Positions 17,191 to 29,699 of a DNA stretch of 64,000 nt are shown here, in pieces (the first letter of the stretch is position 1; each line of letters opens with the position of its first letter). The stretch covers positions 4,113,952-4,177,951 of the forward strand of contig NC_064543.1 of the NCBI RefSeq assembly GCF_023856365.1, given 5' to 3'. The position numbers and the translations under genes are program-made. This stretch comes from Brienomyrus brachyistius (Eukaryota > Chordata > Actinopteri > Osteoglossiformes > Mormyridae). The notes beneath the pieces were generated by a model. It was not told the DNA's origin, did not search any database, and saw only the letters and a program-made list of their open reading frames with translations.

Positions 17191-18479
17191 GTTTAGATAT
17201 ATTAGTAAAATTGAAAGTATCTCCTAAGTCAAAGGGCAGAAACATTATGGGGAGATTTCTCAGCTAAGGAATTAGCAGAAGCAGACTGAATATTCACGGG
17301 ACAAGTGTAGTGCAAAATGACACGTTTGCTTTCACGAACAGGCAAAAAAAAAAACCTCATTCAGAAACCACAACTGATGGGTCAACTACTTCTGGCTGCC
17401 GTTAGATAAAACTACACCTGTTCAGTATAGAACTACGTTTTCAGTTGGTGCAATCGTACACTCTGTCTTTCTGTCACCGCAGCAGGCCCTGCCTTCCTGC
17501 ATGGTAACTGACATCAACAGGAAACGGCTCATTTCTGCGGAGCACTGGCTCAAGCCCAATGAACAGAGCATGTACCTGGAGGCAAGGAACAGCTGTGCCT
17601 AAGGGAATCACACACTTTCTGCTGAGTGTCACAATGACGCTAATATGTCACACACACACACACCAAAAGCCAGGTCACGGATGCACACCTCGTTTGGGCA
17701 ACGATATCAGGGGACGCAGACTGTAGGGGATTTACTACGGTTCGTCTGAACCAAGACAGACTCGCAAATTCACATATTTATTTCGTTCAATATCAATTTA
17801 CAGAAAAATCTGCCTGATCCCCAAATGGTCCCCTTCCTCTGGACACATGCCGAACTGCCCAGGCTGCAGCACCGTCCCTGGGATGTGTAAGTGCTCATCG
17901 GGCTGCGAATCAACCCCGAGTAGATCTGAACCGTAATAAACCGCGTCGTACGATCACGAAGTCCTCCGTTAAGTTAAACGGGATCCGTGTGGGAGACATG
18001 ACCGGGGTCCTGGATCTGGATCTTTTCCGGAAACTAAACTAAAACCCGACCAGGCCGAACCGAACCAGGATCGCGACCAAACGAGTCTAAGTCCGACGAG
18101 AGCTCCAACCGAGGAACGCATCCGGTCAGGTCGACTTCGCACTGTGGGACGTGGACCCGGGAAAGTGTCTGAGTATCGGCGCGTTCCAGCAAGCCCCCTG
18201 GTTTCTCTTTAAAGAGGAAACAAAGAGAGCAGAAAATGGAGGCCTGGCCTGGCCCCGACCCGGGAGCAGGAAGCACGATACGGCCGCCGCCCGCCTAGAA
18301 TAAGGCCGCCATCCGCGGCGCCCCACGGTCGCTAAATACCCGAACATTTCGTCGAACTTCTGCGTTATAAGTGTTTTTGCTACATTTTCGACAACGATAG
18401 AGGGAGACAAACACCCCCCGCGAGCCACCGGAACCGCGAGCCCCATCGTGACACCTAGAGGCCGAACAAAGCTCCTGCA

Positions 18480-18850
18480 AAACCCCCCCATTCCTGAGAA
18501 GCTGCGCTCTTTTACCTCTCCGTGTCAGTTTGTTCTGCACTCGGATTCAGACGAAAGTCTGGAGTCTGCACCCTGCTGCGTTTCGACGACGGTGCGACAA
18601 GGCGCCCTTCCTCGGCGGTGGTTTTAATCCTCTCTCGCTTTCGCAGAGTCGGGCTCCGCACAAAATGGCGGTCCCGGGCCAGGCGGTGCGCGTGCGCGGA
18701 CAGGGTCGCCCATCTCGAGGGGAGGGGCCGGCGCGAGGGGCCGTGGTTTTAGGCGCCCATTTTGAATTCGAGCGGCGAGATGCTGCGGTGGCGACCAACG
18801 ACCGTCTGCGAGTTTGGTACCGCGCCTGCGGCCAGGCTGTCATTTAGTCT
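18480..18850 (-). promoter_or_regulatory. CpG-rich CTCF promoter and untranslated exon 1
   Basis: GC- and CpG-rich DNA with no long conserved frame. On the minus strand a donor-like CGGAGAG|GTAAAA at 18516/18515 could end the untranslated first exon, splicing to the acceptor before the start codon at 16645. The sequence becomes AT-rich immediately to the right (from 18850), which marks the edge of the island. No TATA box is evident. Confidence 0.6.
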
Positions 18851-20402
18851 TAAACAGTATATCGTCTTTTAAATTTATAAACATATGGTCAATAAATTTA
18901 TAATTAACTTGTCATAATACATGAAACATTTATTAACCTTCTAAAGGAAAATGTCAATGTCACTCCATGTTCCGTTGCATTTAAATGAGTTATATTTGAA
19001 AACTCAAAATGCACCTGAACCGATTGAAGAACTTAGATCCTTATCTAAAAAAATCTAGACACCGAAACACCTTCCATTACAATCTGTTCAAAGCAGCTTT
19101 ACAAGGAAGGTAACGGGCAAATGGTATAGATAATGACAAGCAGTCGCAACTATGATAACGTGTCTAACAAAATCTTCGACATCCCACACATTCTATAAAT
19201 AAAGAAAACCAAGTAGTTTTAAGTCATTTTATTTATATTTTGTTGGGCAATATTTATGTCAACTATATACAATTCATAGAAAAACAAAACACTCTACATA
19301 ATTTCATACTGCAATTTTTAAAGGGAAAAAATTATATTCAGTTTTTCTGCTTTCACTGCAATTCTCAGTTTTTTTTTTAGTCTATAGCAGTTCTTTCTTT
19401 TCATCAAATAACTTCCACAGTAACTTAGGCACTTATCAATTCCATTGCCCTTGATTTTAGTGTCCCAAAGAACAGCTACTAGAGGATCCTTCCGAGTTTG
19501 GTTCTGAAACCTGTCTGACTCAGGACAGTGAGCATCAGATCATCACACCCCAGGCGAGCCTGCAACTGATCCAGTGATTTTCAAGGTAACAGTCCGCCAG
19601 TTACCATAACAAGCTGCACTGCTTTCAGACGTTCAGATAAGCAAAGGAATGGTCAACACAGCAGAAACAATTAAATGAACACTGGTTTAAGCCTGAGATG
19701 GTGCATGAAAGCCATATATGCGTGTTTCTCCATCACTTTCGCTGATGGATTTAAAAGCATTGATATTCAGTTATGACACAGAAAAATGTATGTCCATTTA
19801 AAGAAAAAACACTTTAAAAAGCAAACACTAAGATACTGCTGAGTTATGGCACATTTCTCCACGAAACCTTCCTTTAGGCCCAGTGACTGTAGATCAGACG
19901 GAAATTCCTCAGACCTCTAGTGGAACATCCCCGCAAGGATGCTCAACCCATACCCCATCCCTTTTGCCTCCAGGTGGGAGGTCAATGTGCACACAGCCAG
20001 CCCACATAATCACGTCCGGTACAGTCTGCTCTGTGTCCCCAGCCGCCTCTGCAGTGACGAACTGGCGGGGGTAGAAGCATTCTCCCTACGTGCCTCTTCA
20101 GGAAGACAGGACCCTCCATTACACTTTCATTTATCGATATTTCTACCTTCAGTGTTTTAAATACTTTTCAGGACTTGTCTGATGTCACCATGACACATTT
20201 GTTTTGCGTATTAGGTAATCTGTACTGAGTTTTTGTATTTCTTTTATTTAACTGTATTTTTTAAAGTTTGTGAGTTTTTTGGCATCTCAGTATGTGTGCT
20301 TGTGTGTCTTTTGTTACAGGGGTGGAAGGTAAGTGCGTTCTGAGAGAGGGGGGTGTTCTCCTTGGTGCTATTGGGCAATATTAAGAAGGCGTTTCCAAGG
20401 CG
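18851..20402. other. RIPOR1 3' UTR and intergenic DNA
   Basis: AT-rich and non-coding in appearance. Minus-strand AATAAA candidates for the end of RIPOR1 occur at 20243-20248 and 19228-19233. The plus-strand frames around 19883-20160 have no recognisable motif. No repeat family was identified here. Confidence 0.6.
20243..20248 (-). terminator. RIPOR1 polyadenylation signal (candidate)
   Basis: Minus-strand AATAAA 155 bp beyond the RIPOR1 stop codon. A second copy lies at 19228-19233, so which is used is open. Confidence 0.45.
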
Positions 20403-23400
20403 CTAGAAGGCAATACTGGTTATGTTGCCAGGGGCGATGAGGCCTGCTCCAGCATCCGTTGACTCCTTGTGCTGGTGTGCCTGTTTGGTCTCCTCACCTG
20501 GACAGATGGATGCATTTGGTCATGAGCATACCAGAACGTCACAGCTCAGTCTCACACTCTCACACTTCCAAAGCCAGTAGTTCCAGTAAAACGTCCCATC
20601 TTCACCACTACCCCATCTGCTGGTTGACACTCAGTAGTCCCCAAAACACCCAGAGCATCACCCACACTCACCCTCCTTAGCCAGTTCAGAGATGTGCATG
20701 TCCAGAGAGGTCACACCTTGCTTCTCCAGGTAGCTGCAGAACTGAAACACCGTTAGCAGGTCTCGAGTAGCTTGTCCCTCTTCCTTGGGTAGGTGGTGTC
20801 CCAGGATCTGCTCTGCCAACTTGACTATAGCTACAGATGGGATGGAGGGGCCTAGTCAGCCAGGCTGAATATAGCTTCATAATATCCCAGCGACACCCCC
20901 GAAACAAACAGCTCCACTTCCTCAGTCCAGTGATACACATGCTATTGCTATGACCGCGAGGTCATATGACCACACAGTCAGTTTTAATGAGTGGCACTGT
21001 ACCCTGGGTCTGTGCCAAAAGGTCCTCGCTGTGTGGACCAAACCACACACGCTGTTTGGCCCGTGTGACCAAACCCCCCCCCCACCCAACCAGGGCAAGG
21101 CACACGAGCAGATGGTACCTTTGCTGGGTGAGCCAGGGGCTCCATCGGGAAGCTGGACCTCGCTGGTTTCTACCAGTGCACTGAAGAAGCTCTTAGAAGA
21201 GGCTCTGTACAAGTTGGGGTGGTCTGTACACCGTTTCCATAATGATGCTGCACCCTGGCACTGCTCCAAATGGGGCAACACTAACCCAAAAATATGGGGG
21301 GGGGGGGGCGTGATAATTATTATGAACAGCAGGCAGGCAGTGTAGTGGTTAAAAGCTGCTTTCCACTGTGGTGCATTTACTTTGGTGAACTGCAGCTAAG
21401 GATTTCGGTAACAGTAAAAGACTGCAGGTACGTAAAAGAGAAGGGTAGTCATCTGACTGCTAGTCAGGGCCTCCAAGGCCAACTCACCCTGGGTGGATGG
21501 GTCCTCACAGGAGACACAGAGGAGCTCCAGGGCTCGCACCTCCCTGGACAGGCATTCCAAGCTGGACACCTCTCCAGAGCGACAGGGCTCAGAGGCAGCC
21601 AGCCTCTGCAAGGAGAGCAGGACAGACCTGCAGGTCAATACTTTCTCCTGTGTGATCACTGACCAGCTCCAGGTCTGAAGCACAGCAGGGAGTACTACAA
21701 CAGGACCACGTCACAGCCATTGCGCCCAGCTCTCAGCACTGGGACTCAGAGACCCATGAACACAGAGTAGAGCAGTGGTTCTCAACTTTTTTTGCACCGC
21801 GACCCAGTCTTTACCATGCCAGCTCAGTCGCGACCTTATATCAAGTATAGGTTTTAATTAACGCATGCAGTGCAATCGGCAATTTATGCCAATCAATGCC
21901 TGTTGCACAAATCTGATTGGATGTGCCAGTGAATTTTACATTAAGTATCTGTGGTTTGGCTATTTGGATTAGTTGAGTGTTCACAAGTTGTGCACTGTAC
22001 ATTTGCAGACCTGTTTGCAGACCTGTTTATATAGGTTAACTATGATTGGGCTGGGAAATCTGATCATGGGTCAGCATAGGAGCTTGCTGGTTTTAAAAGT
22101 TCCAGCTCAGCCTCATGACCATTTCAAAACTCAACTTTGGGTCGTAACCCATGGGTTGAGAGTTTTTGGTGTAGGGTGTCCATTTCCTTTAACTTTGCCC
22201 TTACCTGAAGCAGGGAGCTGCAATTCTTCAACTGAACCACTAGAGCACAGTCTAGAGCTTGGCAGCCTGTGGTCAAGGGTTCAGCAAAATTTCCACAACT
22301 CTGCTCTTCACACCCCTCCATCTCCAGTAGCTCACAGGGGGAATCAGGAATCTCACTACACAGAGTCGCAAAAAGAAAGTGAGTTAGCAGCAAATTACTG
22401 CTATGACCACGAGGCAACAAGAACATTCAGCGAACAAGTAAACGATTTATAACATAATTAATTATACATGATAGGGCGGCATGGTGGTGCAGTGGTTAGC
22501 ACTGTTGCCTCACACCTCTGGGACCCCGGTTCGAGTCTCCGCCTGGGTCACATGTGTATGGAGTTTGCATGTTCTCCCCATGTTGTCATGGGGTTTCCTC
22601 CGGGTACTCCGGTTTCCCCCCACAGTCCAACAACATGCTGAGGCTAATTGGAGTCGCTAAATTGCCCATAGGTGTGCATGTGTGAGTGAATGGTGTGTGA
22701 GTGTGCCCTGCGATGGGCTGGCCCCCCATCCTGGGTTGTTCCCTGCCTCGTGCCCATTGCTTCCGGGATAAGCTCCGGACCCCCCGCGACCCAATAGGAT
22801 AAGCGGTTTGGAAAATGGATGGATGGATGGATAATGTACATATAGGGCCAAGATGTGCTCTAGCAATGCACTCCTTCACCACTAGGTGAAGCAGAGCACC
22901 AGCACCATCAGACACTTGTGTGGGAAACTGAGCGCAGTGGGGAAGGAGACCTGTGTGCAGCATTCTGTCTCTCTCCCTCTTCCTGAGGTCCTTCATCACC
23001 TTCCTCATCCTCCTCATCTTCCAGGAAATCAAAGCTCCCTAGAGCAGCCTCAACTGTCAGGGTGAGCCGCGAGGAGTAGCCCTGCATGGGTGGGACACAC
23101 ACACAGACACACACACACATTACTGACTGTGCCTGATGGCCCTTCACTTCCATCGAATGCTGTTCTTTATATTCAATAATGCTAATTTAACCATGGCCTT
23201 TCTGGCAGATGTCTGTAATGTGGAAACTGGAATCGGGAACCAGGCATAGGCCGAAATACTTCTTTTCTATTCAACTTCATTTTTATAGGTCATTTAAAAG
23301 ATTTGAATACAGTGACTTGAAATAAGGAACTAAAGAAAATCCTCCTTCCACACTTATCCACTGTAAATCAAGAGAAATGACTCAGTGATGTGTGCTCAGG

Positions 23401-26400
23401 CCTCGTGCAGTGATCCTATTTGGATATTCAGTGCAAAGGTGGACAGGGTGACCGTGGAGTGGAATTCTCCTCTAAATAAAGGCCATAATTAGCGAAACTC
23501 CATGTGGAGAACCGCTCTTTCACGCCAGAGGCTGCTGACCTGCTTGTGGCTTAAGCAAAACATGAAAAGAGGAAGTTAACTTGACTGCTACTGCCCATTT
23601 CTCATGCTACGTACTCTGCATTACGCCCAGTGAGAAACATCAGGCATCCTCTCACTGCAAACATACAAGGGTTCGCTTAGTTTAGGGCTATCATAATCCC
23701 ATCCACAAAACTCCAAAGCCACATGTGGAACAACCAGTCAGATACCACAGGGCAGTCACATGATAGCTCAGCATTAAAAACATGCATAGAAAGTGCAGAG
23801 ATTACGCATACTCACTGGTCAAATGATCATTTTCTCACTTGATAATGACCCTAACAAAACATGGCTGACTTAAGAGGCCCGAGCGATACCTTATTCCCGC
23901 TGCTAAATGGCTGTACCACTAATGTCAACTGCCTGCAACTGAGCCCCAGCAAAGGTGGAGTCACCCAATGGGATTGGTCACGATAGGTAGAGTCTCAAGC
24001 AGACCTGCACCCGATGCTACTCACAGTCAGAGTCTCCTCCAGGTGCCTCAGTTCGCGCTCCAGAGCCTGCAGCTCCGGAAACCGCCCCAAGCAGTTGTCC
24101 AGGGCAACACTAGTCGTTTTCAGTGCCTCCTCCACCATATTGTCCACAGGTTGGGGATCCACACTAGCTGTCAGCACAGAGACTTCCTGCACGCGGGGCA
24201 TTTCTCTTATATCCTCAGGTCGTGGTGCTGGCGGTGCTGCTCTTAGGACCTCAGAGCGGTCTTCTTGCAGCACTGCTCCAGGCCCAGAGGTCCCACTGCA
24301 AAAGTCCTCCGTGGCTTGACTGGACTGAGCCTTCCAGGAGGCAGGTTCTGAATCAGTCAAGCTAGGCCCCGCCTCCACCTGGACAGTCCCCACATCAGCC
24401 AGACCAAACTCCGCCTCCCCCAGAACAGTCCCTGTCTCCGTTTCAGCCACCTCCAGTCCTTCAGCAGCTGCCAATGGTGACAAAGTTTCATTCTGATTCT
24501 CAGACCCCAATGGAGCCTTGGCTTCCAAAGAAAGCTCTTCCTCCTTCGAGGAATTCACAAACCCTAGAGCTGCTGGTGGCTCCAAGACTGCAACTTCAGG
24601 GGTATCCAATGACCCCGGAGTCTCGGTGACAGTATTCTTAACACTGGCGGCTGGTATCTCAGCCATCACCTCATCGGCGCTGCTCTCACTGATGTGGCTC
24701 AAGGATCGGCAGTGACGGCCATGCCCATTGGCCACTTCCAGCTTCCCAGAATCCTCCTCTTCTCTCACCATACCACTGTCGGTGTCCTCTTCCTCTCCCT
24801 CTTCTTCCTCCTCTTCTTCCTCAGGATCACCGGTGGACTCACGGGGGGTGAAGGAGATTTGAATGGTGGGAAGGGCGGCCCGCAGCTCGGGCTGGACCAG
24901 AGTCTTGCTGGCGTGGCGTGCTCCCAGCGAGGGCTGCGGACTGGAGGAGTCATCAGAAGACTCAGAGGAATTGGACCAGGCCGTGCCGTTCTCCATCTCC
25001 TCCTGTCTCCGTAGCATATTCTACAGGAAGGAGAAACAGATCAACAGGGAGGCTAAAGTAAAATCAACAGGAATTCAGTAAGTTTTCCTGCCCTATAAAT
25101 GTCACAGGCAGGAGCGCGGGTCAAATGTGGCGAGAGTAACCAGGGAGGACAGAGTGCTGAATCAGCTGCCCGGGCGTATAGCAGGCAGTTGCATCTCTAA
25201 CTCCGATCACAAGCTTCACAGGCTTCAGCAGAAGCCTACAGGTCTTGGTAGCCAGGCGTCAGCCGAGTACTCACGAAGAAGACCTGCTCACGCAGCGAGG
25301 GGGTGTCGGGTGGGCTCTGGTTGTAGCTGGCCAAGCGTTTGGAGACCGTGGGAGCTTTGTTAACCGTGCCCGCAGATAAACTCTGCTCATCCTTGTCAAA
25401 CGGGCTGAGAGACAGAGAGGTCCTGTTAGATTTCTTCATATACAATTTTTGGCGCATTTTCAACATCAACACATGGACCTTTTCCACTGCCACCAAGAAC
25501 CGAACCGTACTGGTTGTTTTCCGTTGGACATTATGCGAGACGTACCTACGCTGACATGTCTCTGCTTACTAGCACCATCTGATTGGTCGAAATGCAGGGA
25601 GATACTGGTGATCTGCATCGATATGCATGAATTATCTAAAGGAAAAAGGGCATATTCTATATATTATTCATTATTGCTAGTATGGCACATTGTGATGCAT
25701 CCTCAATAAATAAAAAAAATTTCCAATCTGCTATTTACAAAAGTACTAGAATCAGCCGTTAGAACTGGCTGAATGGAATGGATTTGTGATTCAAATTACC
25801 ACAAGCAAATGCTAATTCCGCTAGTGTCTGATGCTAACATAACACTAAGATTCTCAGACATCCTAGTGGAAATCAGTACATAGTAAATCATAATGTTCAC
25901 CATGTGAACAGTAAATAAACGTCTCTTCGGTTTCACAACACCGTCACTCTCCAATCCCGGCAACGCCTTTACTGAGCCAGTCCTTCAGCACTGGAAAATC
26001 GAAGCAAGCTGAAAACGCGCTGTGACCAGTGTCTCTTCGCAGTACGGTTCCTGAGTGCCAGTGGAAAAAAGTGCCAATAGATTCTGTCACACAGATGGAT
26101 CTCTTGAGGATACAGAACCGGCCAGTATTATGATTACAGGAATTATAAATTATAAAACTCTTGTCTTTGCTGATATTTTCAGGTTAGTGTTCAATTCCTT
26201 AACCAATCAACACCTCCTAGTAAATGCTTTGAATCTATCGAAAACAATAGGACTAAAGTAGTCATCAACTCAAATTCAGTGTTGTCCTAAAAAAGTTCCT
26301 GTTGCAAACAATGACCACTGAACTAAAGAGCTCATGTAGTCTGCTACATTATAAGACAGGGCTGCACAATATTACCACCATCACAGTATCATCAAACCTG

Positions 26401-29400
26401 GGCCCTAGCCACGCCAGCATCTGCAAGCATAATTAGGTATTATCAAACCATGTTAACATGCTACCATTAAACCTGGGCCCCAGCCATGCCAGCATCTGCT
26501 ATTAGGTATTATCAAACCATGCTAAATCATGGTAACGTGCTACCATCAAACCTGGACCTTGGCCATGTTAACGTCTGCCAATGAGGTACTATCAAACTTG
26601 TGCCCTGACCACATTAAGTACTGCCACACTAATGTGAGCTAACAAGGTACTGTCAAGCCACGCTAATTTGTGCTAACGTGCTACCATCAATCGTGGTTCC
26701 TGGAATGATAATGTATTCTAAAGCAGAAGTCAGACATGGAATCTAATGCAGCCGTATGGGACCTAGGTCCTGGTCATCTAAATTTTGCTAATGTAGCACA
26801 ACTGATGCTATACTCCTTGGCAACACATGCCATAATACAACAAAACCTGAGAACTGGCAGTAGTAAAGCACAGCCTGTAGCGACGCTTCACGCCCACTCA
26901 CAGGCCGAAAATGAAGAATTTGGAAGTGAATTTAACTTTGATTTAAAGGGAAGAGAGCATAGGAAGAGAGACTGTAGCATAGAGAAGGGGAGATGAGATT
27001 TGGGGAAGGGGAACCCACTTCCAGGTGACCTCCAGACTCAGTTTGACGGTCCCCAGGTCATTGATGTCGACGGCCACCATCTGGGGCTGAGGCGTGAAAA
27101 GGTCCTTGGTCTCGCACGACACGCTCCCCACCACTACGTGATTGGCCAGGCTTTTCAGCTCTGTCACCTTGGCAACACCAGCGGAGAACTCAGTCAGAAA
27201 AAGCCTCATCCCTCTATTAACACTCAGAGTTGCGGGCTGTCGGCAGGCTACTGCCTAGACTGACACCCAGAACAACTAGGACACGCTCCACACTCGGCAT
27301 CAGTGGGTTACTCGCGGTCGCCAAAACACCTTGATCGACAGGAACTCTGTGACGAGCGGCATGAAGACCATCTCCTCGCTGTCCCACACCTGCCGGCCGT
27401 TAATCTCGATCCGACCCCTGAGTTTCCAGCGCTGCCGTCCGTACTTCATGAAGATCTAGGTTTAGGAAGAAGACAGTCAGACGTTGGCTAACTTAGGCTG
27501 GCGCACACGTCTTCCTGCCAGGACACTTCAGGGCACAAGCTGACTAACGGGACTCAAACACACTGGGCCTCATGCATTAGCCCGTTAGGCTGTTCCGAGT
27601 TTCCCTCCAGACCAGAGGAAAGGCAAAAGCAGAGGAAAGGTGGGATGACATGGAAAGAACGAAAAAGGAGAGCAATGTACAAACCTCGTACTGATCTCCC
27701 GCACAGAGCCTGGCAAAGCCAGCGAGACCTGCGAGAGAGAGAGAGAGACGGGGCTTTTTCTATCACAGAGCCACAAACAGAGCGAGGGCGTATGCCTGTC
27801 TGTCTGTCAGCACTCAAAGGCCACCTTTCATTTTGATGCGAAACTCCCCCAGCTGGCTCTCCAGTTCGCTCTCCAGGATGCACATGCTCTGTTCGTAGGG
27901 AGGTACAGAAGACGAAATGATGCACTGACTAAAATCCCAGCACTGGCCTGCCATTACACAGCCTCCGTCAACCCTGCTCTCACCTCAGTATACTCCCGAT
28001 AGCCCTTGTGCGCCTCTGTCAGGCTCTCCCTGGCCTCGCGGCTACCGGGAGAGGCGGTGTAGGCCTTCACCATCCTGCTGGCTCCATCACGCAGCCGTCT
28101 TTGCATGCAGTACGCCTCGTAGAGCTCATCCACCTAGATGGAAGATGCCCAGTGGTGGCAGCATGTTAAGACAGCCGTCTACAGCTACAGCTGGCCTCCA
28201 ATACGTATCCCAGCAGGCTTTGCACACCATCAAGTCCAAACAGTCCAAGACCTGAAAGCCCTGCACACCAACACCCCCGAGCTTTACGTAATCCAAGCAT
28301 AAATCTGTTGCGCGAGGATGTTTGTAGATAAGAGCATGCTGGGGGCTTACCTTGCTGAGATGGAACTCCAACCGTCTCACAAACCTCTCGATGACCTTCA
28401 CCTGCTGTTCGGAGGGGCACAAAAAAAAGTGTAAAGCTTCCTGTGTTAAAGACCCTGAAGCAACCCCCCCTTGGGGTCTCTGAGCAGACGGAGAAAACTA
28501 GTCAACTCACCTTGTCCAGCTCATACAGAAAACCCTGAAATATAACCATGATCACAAGTTACAGCCAGCAACCAGCAAAACCAACTGAGATACTGACAGG
28601 GGCTCGAAGGCCCAGACCCACACACCACTGCTCCCAGTCTCACCAGTCGGGAATTTCTCTTGGACTCCCTCATTTGTTCCCCCAGGTTCTCCAGTTCCAA
28701 CTGATGGACCTGCAGGTAGGCCCTACAGGAGATACACAATGCACCAGCTCAATTTCTGTTCATTATTTCTTATATAATTCTAATATACTTTATTACTGTT
28801 AATATCAATAAAAAAAGAATCATTTCATCATGCCAGAGTTTAACTCCTGATTATATACCTTGCATGTAAATATTTTTTCTACTGTCACAAGCTGGGTTCT
28901 TTTGCAGAATGGATGACACAAGCCTGTACGCTGGAGAACCATGTGTGATGTGCGTATTACGAGAGCGTAAGGGACCACCCACCGCAGACCCCTCTTCAGA
29001 GCCTCGTAGACCTCATCCAGCCTTTCGGGTTGGGGGACCTTGGGGGGTGGAGACTTTGTGGAGAGGGTGAACATCTTGCTTCTTCGAGGGGCCTTCCTTA
29101 CGCCGCCTGAGGTCTGAAACACTGACAGGCTCCTGTGGAAGAGACCACTAGTATCCCTCACCACTAGTATCCCTCACCACTAGTATCAACTGAGCTGGAA
29201 CGCTGTCGGTTTACACCCTGACGCTGCTTGTCAGTGAGTCTCTGATCACTACAGATCACATGGGGCCACAAAGGAGCGACCAACGGTCTGAGGACATCTC
29301 TCACAGCTTTCGGCCCACCAGTTAAGGTAGCCTAACCGCATATTGACTTCCTCAAGGTGGCACGACAGGAAGTACTCCCTGCTGCAGATCTGGCAGCCAG

Positions 29401-29695
29401 CAGAGGGTAATTAATACCATCAAAAGCAATGCTGATTGATGAGTCCAAGCACAACGGGAATCTTTATCTGAAATGTTTCTACAGGCAGTAATCCATCTCC
29501 TCTCTTCCCGTCGTCATGGTGACACTGATGATGGAGCATTCTCTTATAGAGCTGGTGAACTGAGCATGTCGACACGGGCTGACCCAGGCTGTCTCACCTG
29601 AAGGATTGGGGAAGGGCCTGGACTCCTGAAAATGTCTGGCTCCTAATGACTGATCTGGAGGCGATTTGGTGGGACGCACGCATGGACTGGGACAT
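20403..29695 (-). CDS. RIPOR1: RIPOR1 (FAM65A), Rho-interacting cell polarization regulator, lacking its HEAT/ARM block
   Basis: RIPOR1 binds RHO-family GTPases and links RHOA signalling to Golgi positioning and cell migration. Eighteen phase-consistent exons give 959 residues (human about 1220): 29695-29598, 29132-28983, 28722-28644, 28534-28511, 28404-28351, 28133-27984, 27888-27825, 27728-27685, 27455-27330, 27167-27019, 25404-25275, 25020-24025, 23081-22951, 22355-22205, 21605-21488, 21280-21119, 20830-20672, 20497-20403. The start [20 protein letters not shown] parallels human MMSLSVRPQ. Strong matches include [66 protein letters not shown] and [13 protein letters not shown] 996-bp exon encodes the long Ser/Glu-rich middle. 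One exon is 24 bp. The last exon ends in [12 protein letters not shown], matching human FGPGSMASTAF. Between the last two exons (a 174-bp intron) the family's roughly 120-residue HEAT/ARM block is absent, with phase preserved. Confidence 0.93.
21773..22168 (+). mobile_element. hAT-type MITE, copy A (about 396 bp)
   Basis: Starts cagtggttctcaac and ends ccatgggttgagagtttttg. The terminal repeat is typical of hAT elements that end gttgagaaccactg, but mutated here. Flanking 8 bp are gagtagag and gtgtaggg, with TA at the centre. It is homologous along its length to the element at 47302-47718, in the same orientation. It sits in a RIPOR1 intron. Confidence 0.8.
22474..22832 (+). mobile_element. 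Fish tRNA-derived-like SINE, copy 1 (near full length)
   Basis: Begins gggcggcatggtggtgcagt and carries an A-box-like ggttagcactgttgcc and a B-box-like ggttcgagtc, the internal RNA polymerase III promoter. The tail is ggaaaatggatggatggatgg. Homologous copies occur at 36471-36786 and 45869-46055 (plus strand) and 62000-62120 (minus strand). It lies in a RIPOR1 intron. The exact family name is uncertain. Confidence 0.85.
23090..23122. repeat. (CA)n microsatellite next to a RIPOR1 splice acceptor
   Basis: An imperfect cacacacagacacacacaca tract ends a few bases upstream (minus-strand sense) of the acceptor for the exon starting at 23081. It replaces the usual pyrimidine tract with a (TG)n tract. 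Confidence 0.8.
26370..26700. repeat. Degenerate tandem repeat in a RIPOR1 intron
   Basis: Three to four diverged copies of a roughly 90-bp unit built around catcaaacctgggccc, agccatgccagcatctgc and aggtattatcaaaccatg. There is no coding potential. It lies between the RIPOR1 exons at 25404-25275 and 27167-27019. Confidence 0.75.
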
Positions 29696-29699
29696 GGCA

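Noticed and set aside
18522..18847. Plus-strand frames in the CTCF CpG island as a divergent gene
   Set aside because: CpG-rich DNA is stop-poor in all frames; no downstream exon or family match.
22474..22520. tRNA-like A and B boxes at 22.5 kb as a tRNA gene
   Set aside because: No cloverleaf can form; the boxes belong to a SINE with other copies in the window.
23968..25017. Plus-strand frames opposite the 996-bp RIPOR1 exon
   Set aside because: Shadows of a Ser/Glu/Pro-rich minus-strand exon bounded by correct splice sites in the RIPOR1 frame.
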